56,341 nucleotides of DNA. Origin: Bacillus sp. AFS037270 (GTDB lineage Bacteria; Bacillota; Bacilli; Bacillales_B; DSM-18226). The stretch spans positions 92,277-148,617 of the forward strand of contig NZ_NUNF01000024.1 of the NCBI RefSeq assembly GCF_002585305.1, given 5' to 3'. A program made the position numbers and the translations under genes. Shown here one piece after another: positions 9,612 through 20,563 of this stretch. The notes beneath the pieces were generated by a model, which saw only the letters and a program-made list of their open reading frames with translations, was not told the origin of the DNA and did no database searches. Every line of letters begins with the position of its first letter. Position 1 is the stretch's first letter.

Positions 9612-11093
9612 GTGTTAACTACAAAAGCATATGAATTCTGGTTTGTAACAGGAAGTCAATTATTATACGGAGAAGATGTTCTTCGTCAGGTTGAAGAAAA
9701 CTCAAAAACGATTGTTAATGGATTAGAATCTGCTGTACCTTATAAATTAATTTTTAAATCAGTAGTAAAGGATTCAGATTCTATCCGCAAATTGATCCTC
9801 GAAGCTAATGCCGATGAAAATTGTGCAGGTATCATTACTTGGATGCACACATTCTCACCATCAAAAATGTGGATTGCAGGCCTTTCTTCTCTTCAAAAGC
9901 CTTATCTACATTTAGCTACACAATTTAATCGTGATATCCCTTGGGATTCAATCGATATGGATTTCATGAACTTAAACCAAGCAGCCCACGGTGACCGTGA
10001 GCATGGTTTCATCGCAGCACGTATGAAAGTAAAGCGTAAAGTTGTTGTTGGTCATTGGGAAAACCAAGAAGTAAGAGAGCGTGTTGGCAGCTGGATGAGA
10101 ACAGCAGCTGCATTCCAGGAAAGCAAATCTCTTAAAGTTGCAAGATTTGGTGACAATATGCGCGAAGTAGCGGTAACAGAGGGTGATAAGGTAGAAGCGC
10201 AAATCAAGTTTGGCTGGACAGTAAACGGTTACGGAGTGGGTGACCTCGTTCAACGCATGAATGATGTAACAGAACAAGAAATTGACCAGTTAATGGCTGA
10301 ATACGAGGAGCAATATGATATTACTCCAGAAGGACTTACAGATGGTCCAGTTCGTGATTCCATCCGTTATCAGGCTAGAATTGAACTTGGCATGAAAGCA
10401 TTCTTAACAGAAGGTGGTTATGCTGCATTCACGACTACTTTTGAAGATTTACATGGCATCCGTCAGCTTCCTGGTTTAGCAGTACAGCGTTTAATGGAAC
10501 AAGGCTATGGTTTTGCAGGTGAAGGTGACTGGAAAACAGCGGCGCTTGTTAGATTGATGAAAATTATTGCTGGTAATGAAGGAACTTCTTTCATGGAAGA
10601 TTATACGTATCATTTTGAGCCAGGGAATGAAATGGTTCTTGGTTCTCACATGCTTGAAGTTTGCCCAACCATCGCTGCCACTCGTCCGAAAATCGAGGTT
10701 CATCCACTTGGAATCGGTGGTAAAGAAGACCCTGCCCGAATTGTATTTGATGGAAAAGGCGGCTGCTCAGCATTGAATGCAACCATCGTTGACCTTGGAC
10801 ATCGTTTCCGTCTACTTGTAAATGAAGTAGATGCGGTCAAGTTAGAAAAGGAAATGCCAAAGCTTCCTGTTGCCCGCGTATTATGGAAGACTCAGCCATC
10901 TTTAAGCCAAGCGGTTGAAAACTGGATCCAGGCTGGCGGTGCGCACCATACAGGCTTCTCTTATAAGGTAACAACTGAACAGCTTAGAGACTTTGCTGAA
11001 CTAGCTGGAATTGAGTTCCTAGTAATCAATAATGATACAAACACTCACGCTTTCAATAACGAAATCCGTTGGAATGACGTTATCTTTCGTTAA
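9612..11093 (+). CDS. araA: L-arabinose isomerase
   Basis: Isomerises L-arabinose to L-ribulose in the cytoplasm, using Mn2+. The 493-aa length and N-terminal [21 protein letters not shown] are typical. Conserved stretches include [14 protein letters not shown], the EDYTYHF and [10 protein letters not shown] segments of the active-site region, and [10 protein letters not shown] near the C-terminus. The start is GTG with GGAGG eight bases upstream. It is the third gene of araK-araD-araA; classical Bacillus order is araABD, so the order here is rearranged. Confidence 0.97.
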   Translation: MLTTKAYEFWFVTGSQLLYGEDVLRQVEENSKTIVNGLESAVPYKLIFKSVVKDSDSIRKLILEANADENCAGIITWMHTFSPSKMWIAGLSSLQKPYLHLATQFNRDIPWDSIDMDFMNLNQAAHGDREHGFIAARMKVKRKVVVGHWENQEVRERVGSWMRTAAAFQESKSLKVARFGDNMREVAVTEGDKVEAQIKFGWTVNGYGVGDLVQRMNDVTEQEIDQLMAEYEEQYDITPEGLTDGPVRDSIRYQARIELGMKAFLTEGGYAAFTTTFEDLHGIRQLPGLAVQRLMEQGYGFAGEGDWKTAALVRLMKIIAGNEGTSFMEDYTYHFEPGNEMVLGSHMLEVCPTIAATRPKIEVHPLGIGGKEDPARIVFDGKGGCSALNATIVDLGHRFRLLVNEVDAVKLEKEMPKLPVARVLWKTQPSLSQAVENWIQAGGAHHTGFSYKVTTEQLRDFAELAGIEFLVINNDTNTHAFNNEIRWNDVIFR

Positions 11094-11137
11094 TAGATGA
11101 CGGAAGAAACCATGGATTACCATTCATAAAAATGATC

Positions 11138-11163
11138 TGGGCTATTATGACATAATAGCCCTA
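11138..11163 (+). other. Strong hairpin between araA and abfA
   Basis: GGGCTATTA pairs with TAATAGCCC around a five-base loop (11139-11161). No T-run follows, so it looks more like an mRNA-stabilising or processing hairpin than a terminator. It sits in a 146-bp gap between two genes expected to be cotranscribed. Confidence 0.5.
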
Positions 11164-11239
11164 TTAATAAGATTAACGATCGTCTATAAGATTTCTTGTA
11201 ATTTGGTTTTTAACATTCAAAAAATGGAGGCGTTTATTG

Positions 11240-12727
11240 ATGGGGAATAATGTAATAATCAACGCAGATATCCAAAAAGGAAAAATTAATAAAAATATCT
11301 ATGGTCATTTTGCAGAGCACCTTGGAAGATGTATTTATGAAGGGATTTGGGTTGGTGAGGATTCTTCAATCCCAAATACAAAAGGTATTCGGAATGACGT
11401 ATTAGCTGCATTAAAAAACATTAAGGTTCCAGTCCTTCGCTGGCCGGGCGGCTGTTTTGCCGATGAATATCACTGGAAAGACGGTATTGGTCCTAGGGAA
11501 AACCGCAAACGAATGGTTAATACTCACTGGGGCGGTGTCGTAGAAAACAACCATTTTGGTACACACGAATTTATGCTTCTATGTGAATTACTAGAGTGTG
11601 AGCCATATATTTGCGGAAACGTTGGAAGCGGAACGGTTCAAGAAATGTCAGAGTGGGTTGAATACATGACCTTTGAAGGCGAATCACCAATGGCCAACTG
11701 GCGCAGTGAAAATGGCCGTGAAGAGCCATGGAAATTAAAGTATTTTGGTGTTGGTAACGAAAACTGGGGCTGCGGCGGAAACATGCGTCCTGAATATTAT
11801 GCTGATCTATATCGCAGATACCAAACCTATGTAAGAAACTATGGAAATAACAAAGTTTATAAAATTGCCGGCGGCGCGAATGTCGATGACTATAACTGGA
11901 CAGAAGTGTTAATGAAAAATGCCCACTGGTTAATGGATGGACTAAGCCTTCACTATTACACCATTCCAGGAGACTTCTGGTTAGGAAAAGGCTCTGCCAT
12001 TGATTTCCCAGAAGATGAATGGTTCATTACGATGAAAAAAGCTCTTCATATGGATGAGTTAATTACTAAACACAGTACGATTATGGATAAGTATGATCCA
12101 CAAAAACGCATTGGCATGATCATTGATGAGTGGGGGACATGGTTTGATGTTGAGCCAGGTACAAACCCAGGATTTTTATACCAGCAAAATACGATTCGTG
12201 ATGCATTAGTGGCTGGCTTACACTTCAACATTTTCCATAACCATGCGGACCGTGTTCAAATGACAAATATTGCTCAAACGGTTAACGTATTACAAGCCAT
12301 GATTCTGACTGAAGGCGAGAAGATGATTCTTACTCCAACGTATCATGTATTTGATATGTACAAGGTTCACCAGGATGCAGAAGTTTTAGCTGTTGATTCT
12401 TCATTTGGAACTTATGAGTATAATGGTGAAACATTGCCGCAGGTAACAGTATCTGCATCGAAAAATGCAGAAGGCAAAATCCATGTAAGCTTATGTAATA
12501 TCGATCACCAAAACGGGGCTGAATTAGATTTAGACCTGCGCGGTATTAATGCAGCGAATACAAAGGTGTCAGGCACCATTATCACTGCGGACACGATGAA
12601 TGCTCATAACACATTTGAACAACCGGATGTTGTTAAACCAGTTGAATTCACAGGTGTAGCTGTTGAAAATAATAAATTGGCCATCAAACTTCCAGCTATG
12701 TCTGTTGTGACATTAGTTATTGAATAA
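11240..12727 (+). CDS. abfA: GH51 alpha-L-arabinofuranosidase (AbfA-like)
   Basis: Retaining exo-enzyme that releases terminal alpha-L-arabinofuranose from arabino-oligosaccharides. No signal peptide is seen, so it acts on imported oligomers in the cytoplasm. The acid/base is Glu174 in GNENWGCGG and the nucleophile is Glu297 in [10 protein letters not shown]; spacing and length (495 aa) fit GH51. A C-terminal beta-sandwich follows the barrel. I choose ATG 11240 over the adjacent TTG 11237 because it has better spacing to GGAGG (11226-11230). The next small gene starts 16 bp downstream. Confidence 0.93.
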   Translation: MGNNVIINADIQKGKINKNIYGHFAEHLGRCIYEGIWVGEDSSIPNTKGIRNDVLAALKNIKVPVLRWPGGCFADEYHWKDGIGPRENRKRMVNTHWGGVVENNHFGTHEFMLLCELLECEPYICGNVGSGTVQEMSEWVEYMTFEGESPMANWRSENGREEPWKLKYFGVGNENWGCGGNMRPEYYADLYRRYQTYVRNYGNNKVYKIAGGANVDDYNWTEVLMKNAHWLMDGLSLHYYTIPGDFWLGKGSAIDFPEDEWFITMKKALHMDELITKHSTIMDKYDPQKRIGMIIDEWGTWFDVEPGTNPGFLYQQNTIRDALVAGLHFNIFHNHADRVQMTNIAQTVNVLQAMILTEGEKMILTPTYHVFDMYKVHQDAEVLAVDSSFGTYEYNGETLPQVTVSASKNAEGKIHVSLCNIDHQNGAELDLDLRGINAANTKVSGTIITADTMNAHNTFEQPDVVKPVEFTGVAVENNKLAIKLPAMSVVTLVIE

Positions 12728-12743
12728 AAGAAGAAGGCGGGGA

Positions 12744-13022
12744 ATGACAGTGAATCAGAAAAGTCTGTGCAAGGGCTGCGTGGAGAGTGTAATCGTAACG
12801 GAAGAGATCATTCAAGAATTAGTCAAAGAAGCTGAAGAGAACCCAACTGTTATTGTTTCTGACGAGGTCTATCTAGCAAGATTAAAGACTTGTGAGAGCT
12901 GTCCTTCCCTGCAATATGGTACCACTTGTGCACATAGCGGATGTATCGTCCGCTACCGGGCCAAGTTTAAAAACAAAAGCTGTCCATTTGCAGGTAAACC
13001 AAAATGGGATAAAGTCAGTTAA
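12744..13022 (+). CDS. Small Cys-rich protein, DUF6171-like
   Basis: A 92-aa protein of unknown function. It has a CKGC motif near the N-terminus, then C-x2-C in CESCPSL, a Cys in TTCAHSGC, and a final Cys in KSCPFAGKPKW: seven cysteines in all, suggesting one or two metal sites. The pattern (CKGC, YLARLKTCESC, YGTTC, GC, CPxAGKPKW) matches the DUF6171 family as I recall it. ATG 12744 follows AAGGCGGGG; an in-frame TTG at 12720 overlaps abfA and is less likely. It sits between two GH51 genes in the same operon. Confidence 0.7.
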   Translation: MTVNQKSLCKGCVESVIVTEEIIQELVKEAEENPTVIVSDEVYLARLKTCESCPSLQYGTTCAHSGCIVRYRAKFKNKSCPFAGKPKWDKVS

Positions 13023-13062
13023 CTAGTATTTATAGTAGTTGTCTCGTTGATAAGACTATTAA

Positions 13063-14598
<1,536 letters not shown>

Positions 14599-14608
14599 TT
14601 CTCTTTAT

Positions 14609-14661
14609 ATTCCATATCTTTTTAGTTAACTAGACTAAGAGGATATGGACTATTTTTTATT
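14609..14661 (+). terminator. Terminator-like hairpin after abf2
   Basis: TCCATATC (14611-14618) pairs with GATATGGA (14642-14649), with an inner TTAGT/ACTAA stem, followed by a T-rich run (CTATTTTTTATTTG). It probably ends or attenuates the araDA-abf transcript. Confidence 0.65.
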
Positions 14662-14711
14662 TGAATGATATGCCCTTAAGCGATCACACAGGAATGAAAG
14701 GCAGGATTAAT

Positions 14712-15764
14712 ATGAAGGTTATCCAAGAAAAGTTTGGTGAATTAAACAATCAAACGATTAATTCTTATACACTCGTTAACGACCATGGTATGGAGCTTAC
14801 TTGTATTAATTATGGTTGTATTATTACTAAAATCATTACTTCCGATCAGAACGGGAATTTTGAAAATATTGTTTTGGGATATGATACATTAGCAGAATAT
14901 GTAAGTGGCAGTTATTTCTTCGGTACAGTTGTCGGACGTGTAGCAGGCCGCATAAAGGGCGGATCGTTTGAACTTGACGGAAAAACCTATACCCTCGCAA
15001 AAAATGAAAACAACAACCATCTCCATGGAGGGAATAAAGGGTTCGATAAAGTGATTTGGAATGCTTCAATAAAAGAGAATGACGAAGAAGTAAGTGTTCA
15101 ATTTGCATACCTGAGCCCTGATGGTGAAGAGGGTTACCCAGGAAATTTAAATATAAAGGTAACTTATACACTCAATAATCAGAATGAACTAACCATCCAC
15201 TATTCAGGAATTTCGGATGAAAAGACATTATTAAATATGACCAATCATTCTTATTTTAACCTAAGTGGAAATATTAAAAGGGATATTCTCAATCATTCAC
15301 TATCGATTAAAAGTGATAAGTTCCTAGAATTAAATGATGAATTGCTTCCAACCGGAGAGCTGCTGGACGTTCTTGGGACACCGTTTGATTTTACTAGTGA
15401 AAGTTTGATTCAATCGGGGGTTGAATCCAATCATCCGCAAAATCAATTAGCAGGCCAAGGATATGATCATCCCTTTTTACTATCAACCAACCATGACCAA
15501 GAAATTATTCTTACAGATTCTGAGAGCGGCCGTACATTGACCATTGAAACCGATGAGCCAGGAGTCGTTGTCTATTCTGGAAACCAAATGAAATCAGAAG
15601 GTGAGATTTACGGTGTTCCATCCCGTAAATACCTTGGCATTTGTTTAGAAACGCAAGGGTTGCCAGATGCCATCCACCACCCTAACTTTCCTTCCTGGGT
15701 CTTAGAAAAAGACCGAGAGTACACATCTGTGACAAAGTATAAATTCGGTGTTGCAGCTAAATAA
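14712..15764 (+). CDS. galM: Aldose 1-epimerase (galactose mutarotase family)
   Basis: Interconverts alpha and beta anomers of aldoses; in this locus most plausibly L-arabinose. The domain spans the 350 residues with the motifs GRVAGRIKGGSF, NNHLHGGNKGFDK (active-site His), LTIHYSGIS, NMTNHSYFNLSG and the C-terminal GICLETQGLPDAIHHPNFPS with the catalytic-region Glu. I choose ATG 14712 with AGGCAGGA upstream; in-frame TTG 14661 would add 17 residues absent from the family. Sugar specificity is inferred from context. Confidence 0.85.
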   Translation: MKVIQEKFGELNNQTINSYTLVNDHGMELTCINYGCIITKIITSDQNGNFENIVLGYDTLAEYVSGSYFFGTVVGRVAGRIKGGSFELDGKTYTLAKNENNNHLHGGNKGFDKVIWNASIKENDEEVSVQFAYLSPDGEEGYPGNLNIKVTYTLNNQNELTIHYSGISDEKTLLNMTNHSYFNLSGNIKRDILNHSLSIKSDKFLELNDELLPTGELLDVLGTPFDFTSESLIQSGVESNHPQNQLAGQGYDHPFLLSTNHDQEIILTDSESGRTLTIETDEPGVVVYSGNQMKSEGEIYGVPSRKYLGICLETQGLPDAIHHPNFPSWVLEKDREYTSVTKYKFGVAAK

Positions 15765-15801
15765 ATAGGTTTGGATAGTTGGAGGAGCAGGAGGAACGAT
15801 A

Positions 15802-17043
15802 ATGGAAAAAATAATAACTGAAATTATGAGTCTAGCTAATAGTTGTGACTGCGGCAATCATCATAATCAGATTCCGATTGAGACCATTTTAGTAGGGAAC
15901 AATGTATTAGGGGAAGCCGCTGCTTATTTGGAAAAGAAAGCATTTAAAAAAGCAGTTATCATTGCAGACGAGCAGACTTTTCGTGCTGCTGGGGAAGAGC
16001 TATCCAAGCATTTATCAACAACAAAGGTTGTCTATTCTACCTGTTTGCTGCAGCCTGACGAGAATAATAATGTAGTAGCAGACGAAAAGTCTTTAGTACA
16101 AGCAAAGTTGGAAACGTCACAAGATACTGAAGTCATTTTAGCGGTAGGATCCGGGACGATCCACGATATTGCTCGCTTTACAAGTACTAAAATGAAAATT
16201 CCGTTCATTTCTATTCCTACTGCTCCTTCTGTTGATGGATTTACCTCTATGGGAGCACCAATAATTGTGAGAGGGATGAAGAAAACCTTTCAAATGATGG
16301 CGCCTATTGCTGTATTTGCTGATTTAGGCATACTACGGGATGCGCCTAAGAAAATGATCGCGGCAGGATTTGGGGATATGTTAGCCAAATATACATCCCT
16401 TGCGGATTGGAAATTTGGGCATCTTACTTATGGTGAACCATATTGTCCCCTTGTTGCAAACATTACGAGAGAGGCTCTTCAATTATGTGTTGAAAAAGCG
16501 GATAAAATTGCCGCCGCTGATGAAGAAGGTATCCGCATTTTAATTGAAGCACTTATTCAATCTGGATTAGCGATGTTACTATTTGGCCAATCTCATCCAG
16601 CTTCAGGAGGGGAGCATCACCTCTCACACTATTGGGAGATGGAATTCTTAAGACAAAACCGCCCGCAAGTCCTTCACGGGGCCAAGGTGGGGGTGGCGGT
16701 TGCGCTCCTAGCAGATGTATATGAAAGAGAATTTATCCCAGCCATCTCTGTACTGAGAAAATTAGATGATACGATAAAAACAGTTGAAGACTATTGTATC
16801 GTTAGAAATATTAAAGAGAACATTGAAGAAATTAAAGCGGTATACGCGGCTATTCCAAAAGCTTCTCAACTGCGTGAACTTATCGAAAAAGTTGGAGGAG
16901 AAATACTACCAAGCCAACTGGGAATTGACGGAGACCTTATCATGAGAAGTTTAACCGAAGCCCACCATTTAAGAAATCGTTTTACAGCGTTAAAGTTTCT
17001 AAATGAGGTAATCAAAGTCAATCATCAAGAAGTAGTGAGATAA
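15802..17043 (+). CDS. araM: sn-Glycerol-1-phosphate dehydrogenase AraM
   Basis: Iron-containing-alcohol-dehydrogenase-like enzyme that reduces dihydroxyacetone phosphate to glycerol-1-phosphate, as shown for B. subtilis AraM (EgsA). The nucleotide-binding region holds VGSGTIHDIARF (residues about 114-125). Metal ligands are expected in the GFGDMLAKYTS segment, SHPASGGEHHLSHYWE and LHGAKVGVAV. The 413-aa length and the N-terminal SCDCGNHHNQIPIETILVG segment fit. It sits in the arabinose operon as in B. subtilis, although its role in arabinose use remains unexplained. Confidence 0.88.
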   Translation: MEKIITEIMSLANSCDCGNHHNQIPIETILVGNNVLGEAAAYLEKKAFKKAVIIADEQTFRAAGEELSKHLSTTKVVYSTCLLQPDENNNVVADEKSLVQAKLETSQDTEVILAVGSGTIHDIARFTSTKMKIPFISIPTAPSVDGFTSMGAPIIVRGMKKTFQMMAPIAVFADLGILRDAPKKMIAAGFGDMLAKYTSLADWKFGHLTYGEPYCPLVANITREALQLCVEKADKIAAADEEGIRILIEALIQSGLAMLLFGQSHPASGGEHHLSHYWEMEFLRQNRPQVLHGAKVGVAVALLADVYEREFIPAISVLRKLDDTIKTVEDYCIVRNIKENIEEIKAVYAAIPKASQLRELIEKVGGEILPSQLGIDGDLIMRSLTEAHHLRNRFTALKFLNEVIKVNHQEVVR

Positions 17044-17067
17044 ATGAAAGAGAAAGGTGATTACAAT

Positions 17068-18021
17068 ATGCCTAAGATTGAAACATTAAATAATCCCATT
17101 GTCGAGCAGCGTGCTGATCCATGGGTATATAAACATACAGATGGTTACTACTATTTCACAGCGTCTGTTCCTGAATATGACCGGATTGAAGTCAGAAGGG
17201 CTGCAACCATACAGGGGTTGGCTGAAGCAGAACCAGTCGTTGCCTGGAGAAAACATGAAGAAGGCCCAATGAGCGCAAACATTTGGGCACCTGAGATTCA
17301 TTACATTGACGGAAAATGGTACATCTACTATGCGGCTGCAAGGGCAGATGAGATTTTTGACCATCGGATGTATGTTATTGAAAATGATTTCGAGAACCCT
17401 CTGGAAGGAACTTGGGTAGAAAAGGGTCAAGTAAAAACGGACTGGGAGTCTTTCTCTCTTGATGCTACGACATTTGAGCATAAGGGGAAAAGATATTATG
17501 TATGGGCCCAAAGAGACCCTGAAATTGTTGGCAACTCCAACCTTTACATCGCAAAAATGGTCAATCCTTGGACGATTGAAGGACCACAAGTGATGATCAC
17601 AAATCCTAAGTATGAGTGGGAAACCATTGGCTTCTTAGTAAACGAAGGAGCAGCAGTCTTAAAGAGAAATGGAAAGATCTTCATTTCCTATTCTGCAAGT
17701 GCCACAGATTACAATTATTGTATGGGTCTCCTTTCTGCTGATGAAAATAGTGATTTATTAGACCCTGCATCATGGAAAAAATCAGAAACACCTGTATTTC
17801 AAACAAATCTAGAAAACAGTCAATACGGACCGGGACATAACAGTTTCACAGTATCAGAAGACGGAAGCCAAGATATTCTTATCTATCATGCGCGTAACTA
17901 TCGGGATATTGAGGGCGACCCGTTATGGGATCCAAACCGTCATACTCGAGCTCAAGTGTTTACTTGGAATGAAGATGGAACACCGAATTTTGGTGTCCCA
18001 GTCGCCGATGCAAAAAAATAA
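17068..18021 (+). CDS. Intracellular GH43 exo-alpha-L-arabinofuranosidase-like enzyme, copy 1
   Basis: Single-domain five-bladed GH43 glycosidase (317 aa) without signal peptide. Likely catalytic acids are Asp17 in RADPW, Asp132 in LDATTF and Glu193 in NEGAAVL. The GYYYFTASVPEYDRIEVRR segment is characteristic of a clade annotated as arabinofuranosidases (possibly GH43_26); exo action on short arabinan is my inference. ATG 17068 follows AAAGGTGA; the in-frame ATG 17044, which abuts the araM stop, lacks a site. The next gene is a close paralogue. Confidence 0.78.
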   Translation: MPKIETLNNPIVEQRADPWVYKHTDGYYYFTASVPEYDRIEVRRAATIQGLAEAEPVVAWRKHEEGPMSANIWAPEIHYIDGKWYIYYAAARADEIFDHRMYVIENDFENPLEGTWVEKGQVKTDWESFSLDATTFEHKGKRYYVWAQRDPEIVGNSNLYIAKMVNPWTIEGPQVMITNPKYEWETIGFLVNEGAAVLKRNGKIFISYSASATDYNYCMGLLSADENSDLLDPASWKKSETPVFQTNLENSQYGPGHNSFTVSEDGSQDILIYHARNYRDIEGDPLWDPNRHTRAQVFTWNEDGTPNFGVPVADAKK

Positions 18022-18055
18022 TGAATAGCTCACATCTTTTGGAAGGAAGATTACG

Positions 18056-19021
18056 ATGGTAAAAGTAACAGTCGAAGAGGCAAAAACAGCACAGGATCTG
18101 ATTATCGAGCAGAGAGCGGATCCATGGATCTATAAACATACGGATGGATATTATTACTTTACCGCATCTGTTCCTGAATATGATCGTATCGAGGTTAGAC
18201 GTTCAAAAACCATCCAGGGTATAGCTGATGCAGAACCTGTTACCGCTTGGAAAAAGCATGAAACAGGACCATTGAGTGCTCTGATTTGGGCACCAGAAAT
18301 TCACTATATTAATGGCAGTTGGTACATTTATTATGCTGCGGCACCATCAAAAGAAATAATCGATGGACTTTTTCAACATCGCATGTTTGTGATTGAAAAC
18401 AAATCAGCTAATCCGTTAGAAGGTACATGGGAGGAAAAGGGACAAATTAAAACAGATTGGGAATCATTTGCATTAGATGCAACAACATTCGAGCATAAAG
18501 GACAGCAATATCTTGTCTGGGCTCAAAAGGACCCTAACATCAGAGGTAATTCTAATCTATACATTGCCCCATTAGAAAACCCATGGACGATTAAAGGGCC
18601 GCAAGTGATGATTGCTAAACCGGCATATGATTGGGAAACGATTGGATTCTGGGTAAATGAAGGGCCAGCTGTACTTAAGAAAAATGGTAAAATCTTTATT
18701 TCCTATTCCGGAAGTGCAACGGATGAGAATTATTGCATGGGCCTTTTGACTGCGGAAGAATCAAGTGATGTGATGGACCCAAATTCATGGAGTAAATCGG
18801 AAGCACCGGTATTTAAAACCAATTATGAAGCTGGCCAATACGGTCCAGGACATAACAGCTTCACAGTCTCTAAAGATGGAAGCAAGGATATTCTTGTCTA
18901 TCACGTAAGAAACTATACAGAAATTGTTGGAGATCCACTATATGATCCAAACCGCCACACTTGTGCGAAAGAGTTTACCTGGAATCCGGACGGTACTCCA
19001 AACCTAGGTTTTCCTAGTTAG
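18056..19021 (+). CDS. Intracellular GH43 exo-alpha-L-arabinofuranosidase-like enzyme, copy 2
   Basis: Tandem paralogue (321 aa) of the preceding GH43 protein; aligned by eye, most residues agree, including EQRADPW, YYYFTASVPEYDRIEVRR and YGPGHNSFTVS. Catalytic candidates are Asp22, Asp141 and Glu202. Differences include a five-residue insertion after AAAPSKE (about residue 100) and changes around the substrate pocket (EGAAV to EGPAV, IGFLV to IGFWV). GGAAGGAAG precedes the ATG. The pair probably arose by local duplication and may divide substrates by linkage or branching. Confidence 0.78.
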   Translation: MVKVTVEEAKTAQDLIIEQRADPWIYKHTDGYYYFTASVPEYDRIEVRRSKTIQGIADAEPVTAWKKHETGPLSALIWAPEIHYINGSWYIYYAAAPSKEIIDGLFQHRMFVIENKSANPLEGTWEEKGQIKTDWESFALDATTFEHKGQQYLVWAQKDPNIRGNSNLYIAPLENPWTIKGPQVMIAKPAYDWETIGFWVNEGPAVLKKNGKIFISYSGSATDENYCMGLLTAEESSDVMDPNSWSKSEAPVFKTNYEAGQYGPGHNSFTVSKDGSKDILVYHVRNYTEIVGDPLYDPNRHTCAKEFTWNPDGTPNLGFPS

Positions 19022-19047
19022 TTAAATCTAATAATAATTAGCAGAAT

Positions 19048-19082
19048 AGGTTCATATCTTTTCTTGATATGAATCTTTTTCT
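19048..19082 (+). terminator. Terminator after the GH43 pair
   Basis: AGGTTCATATC (19048-19058) pairs with GATATGAATCT (19066-19076), with one G-U pair, and is followed by TTTT. It closes the arabinose operon before the MATE gene. Confidence 0.8.
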
Positions 19083-19166
19083 GTAAATAAAGCGAACGTA
19101 ATGAAGAGGCCGGCTGGTATTGGCTTAGAGCTTTTATGATGTGAAATTAATAAGGTGGACAGGAAA

Positions 19167-20534
19167 ATGGCAACTTCAATTGATCAAAGAAACATGAGCT
19201 TAAGAACTATCACATGGCCTATTTTCATAGAGTTATTCTTGCAAACGATTATGGGCAGTACCGACACCATTATGCTCTCGCATATTTCTGATCACGTGGT
19301 AGCATCTGTTGGTGTTGCCAATCAGCTTGTCTTTTTTACGATACTAATCTTCAGTTTTACTGCAACAGGAACGGCGGTTCTAGTTTCACAATATTTAGGT
19401 GCGGGAATGAGAAAAGACGCAAAGCAAGCATCAGCTATATCCATATCTATTAATCTAGTCATCGGATTAGTTGTTAGTTTGTTAATGGTCATATTTAAGG
19501 GGCCGCTTTTAGCAATGTTCCATCTTAAACCGGATATTGCAGAAATAGGTTATGAATATTTATCTATTGTGGGCGGGACCCTGTTTTTGCAAGCTGTCCT
19601 CGTTACAGTTTCCTCTATCTTAAGAGCACACGGCTTTACAAGAGAGGCCATGTTTGTCTCTGTGATGATGAATGTGATTCACTTAGCGGGCAATAGTATT
19701 GTTATTTTTGGATTATTTGGATTCCCGGTGCTGGGAGTTAAGGGTGTTGCAATTTCAACTGCATTAAGCCGGGCTGCTGCTCTACTTATTGCATTTATCC
19801 TTATGTATAGAAGGCTTCCAATAGCTATAAAAAAAGAAGATTATTTTAACTTCCAAATATCGCAAATTAAAAAAATTTTAAAAATTGGCATACCAGCTGC
19901 CAGTGAACAAATTAGCTATAATACGAGCCAGATGGCGATGACTGCTATTACCGCGATTATTGGAGCAGCCGCTCTTTCCACTCGAGTGTATACCTGGAAT
20001 ATCATGTCGTTCATCATGTTATTTGGATTAGCGATGGGGCAGGGAACGCAAATTCTCATCGGATATAGAGTAGGAGCAGGAGATTTTGAAGGTGCCTATC
20101 GTCAATTACTGAAAAGTTTAAAATACAGCTTTGTTATTACCATTTTCATCTCAATTTTAGTTGCTATTTTTAGAGAAGATATTATGCGCATCTTTACGAA
20201 TGATAAAGAAATTATCCATACGGGTGGTAAGTTATTGCTATTGTGTTTGATACTTGAACCGGGCCGGACCTTTAACATCTTGGTCGTAAACTCACTCCGC
20301 GCAACCGGTGATGCCGCGTTTTCAGTAAAAATAGGCGTGCTATCCATGTGGGGGGTTGCTGTACCCATTTCCTATTTTTTAGGGATTCATTTGGGATTAG
20401 GCTTGGCTGGAATTTGGATTGCCTTTATCGTCGATGAATGGGAAAGAGGCATTGTCATGTATTTCAGATGGAGAAGCCGGGCATGGGAGAAAAAAGTATT
20501 GGTTGTTAATTCGAAAACGGCAACAGCCCGTTAA
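19167..20534 (+). CDS. MATE-family efflux transporter
   Basis: Multidrug and toxin extrusion-type cation-coupled exporter (456 aa) with about twelve membrane segments. The N-terminal half begins ITWPIFIELFLQTIMGSTDTIMLSHISD, a typical MATE start, and the two halves are homologous. Substrate is unknown. ATG 19167 follows AAGGTGG; the GTG at 19155 lies inside that site. The aldo/keto reductase gene starts 29 bp downstream, so the two are probably cotranscribed. An exporter of arabinose-derived or plant compounds is conceivable but not shown. Confidence 0.87.
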   Translation: MATSIDQRNMSLRTITWPIFIELFLQTIMGSTDTIMLSHISDHVVASVGVANQLVFFTILIFSFTATGTAVLVSQYLGAGMRKDAKQASAISISINLVIGLVVSLLMVIFKGPLLAMFHLKPDIAEIGYEYLSIVGGTLFLQAVLVTVSSILRAHGFTREAMFVSVMMNVIHLAGNSIVIFGLFGFPVLGVKGVAISTALSRAAALLIAFILMYRRLPIAIKKEDYFNFQISQIKKILKIGIPAASEQISYNTSQMAMTAITAIIGAAALSTRVYTWNIMSFIMLFGLAMGQGTQILIGYRVGAGDFEGAYRQLLKSLKYSFVITIFISILVAIFREDIMRIFTNDKEIIHTGGKLLLLCLILEPGRTFNILVVNSLRATGDAAFSVKIGVLSMWGVAVPISYFLGIHLGLGLAGIWIAFIVDEWERGIVMYFRWRSRAWEKKVLVVNSKTATAR

Positions 20535-20563
20535 TATTAATGAAAGTGAAGGGGATTTAAATA

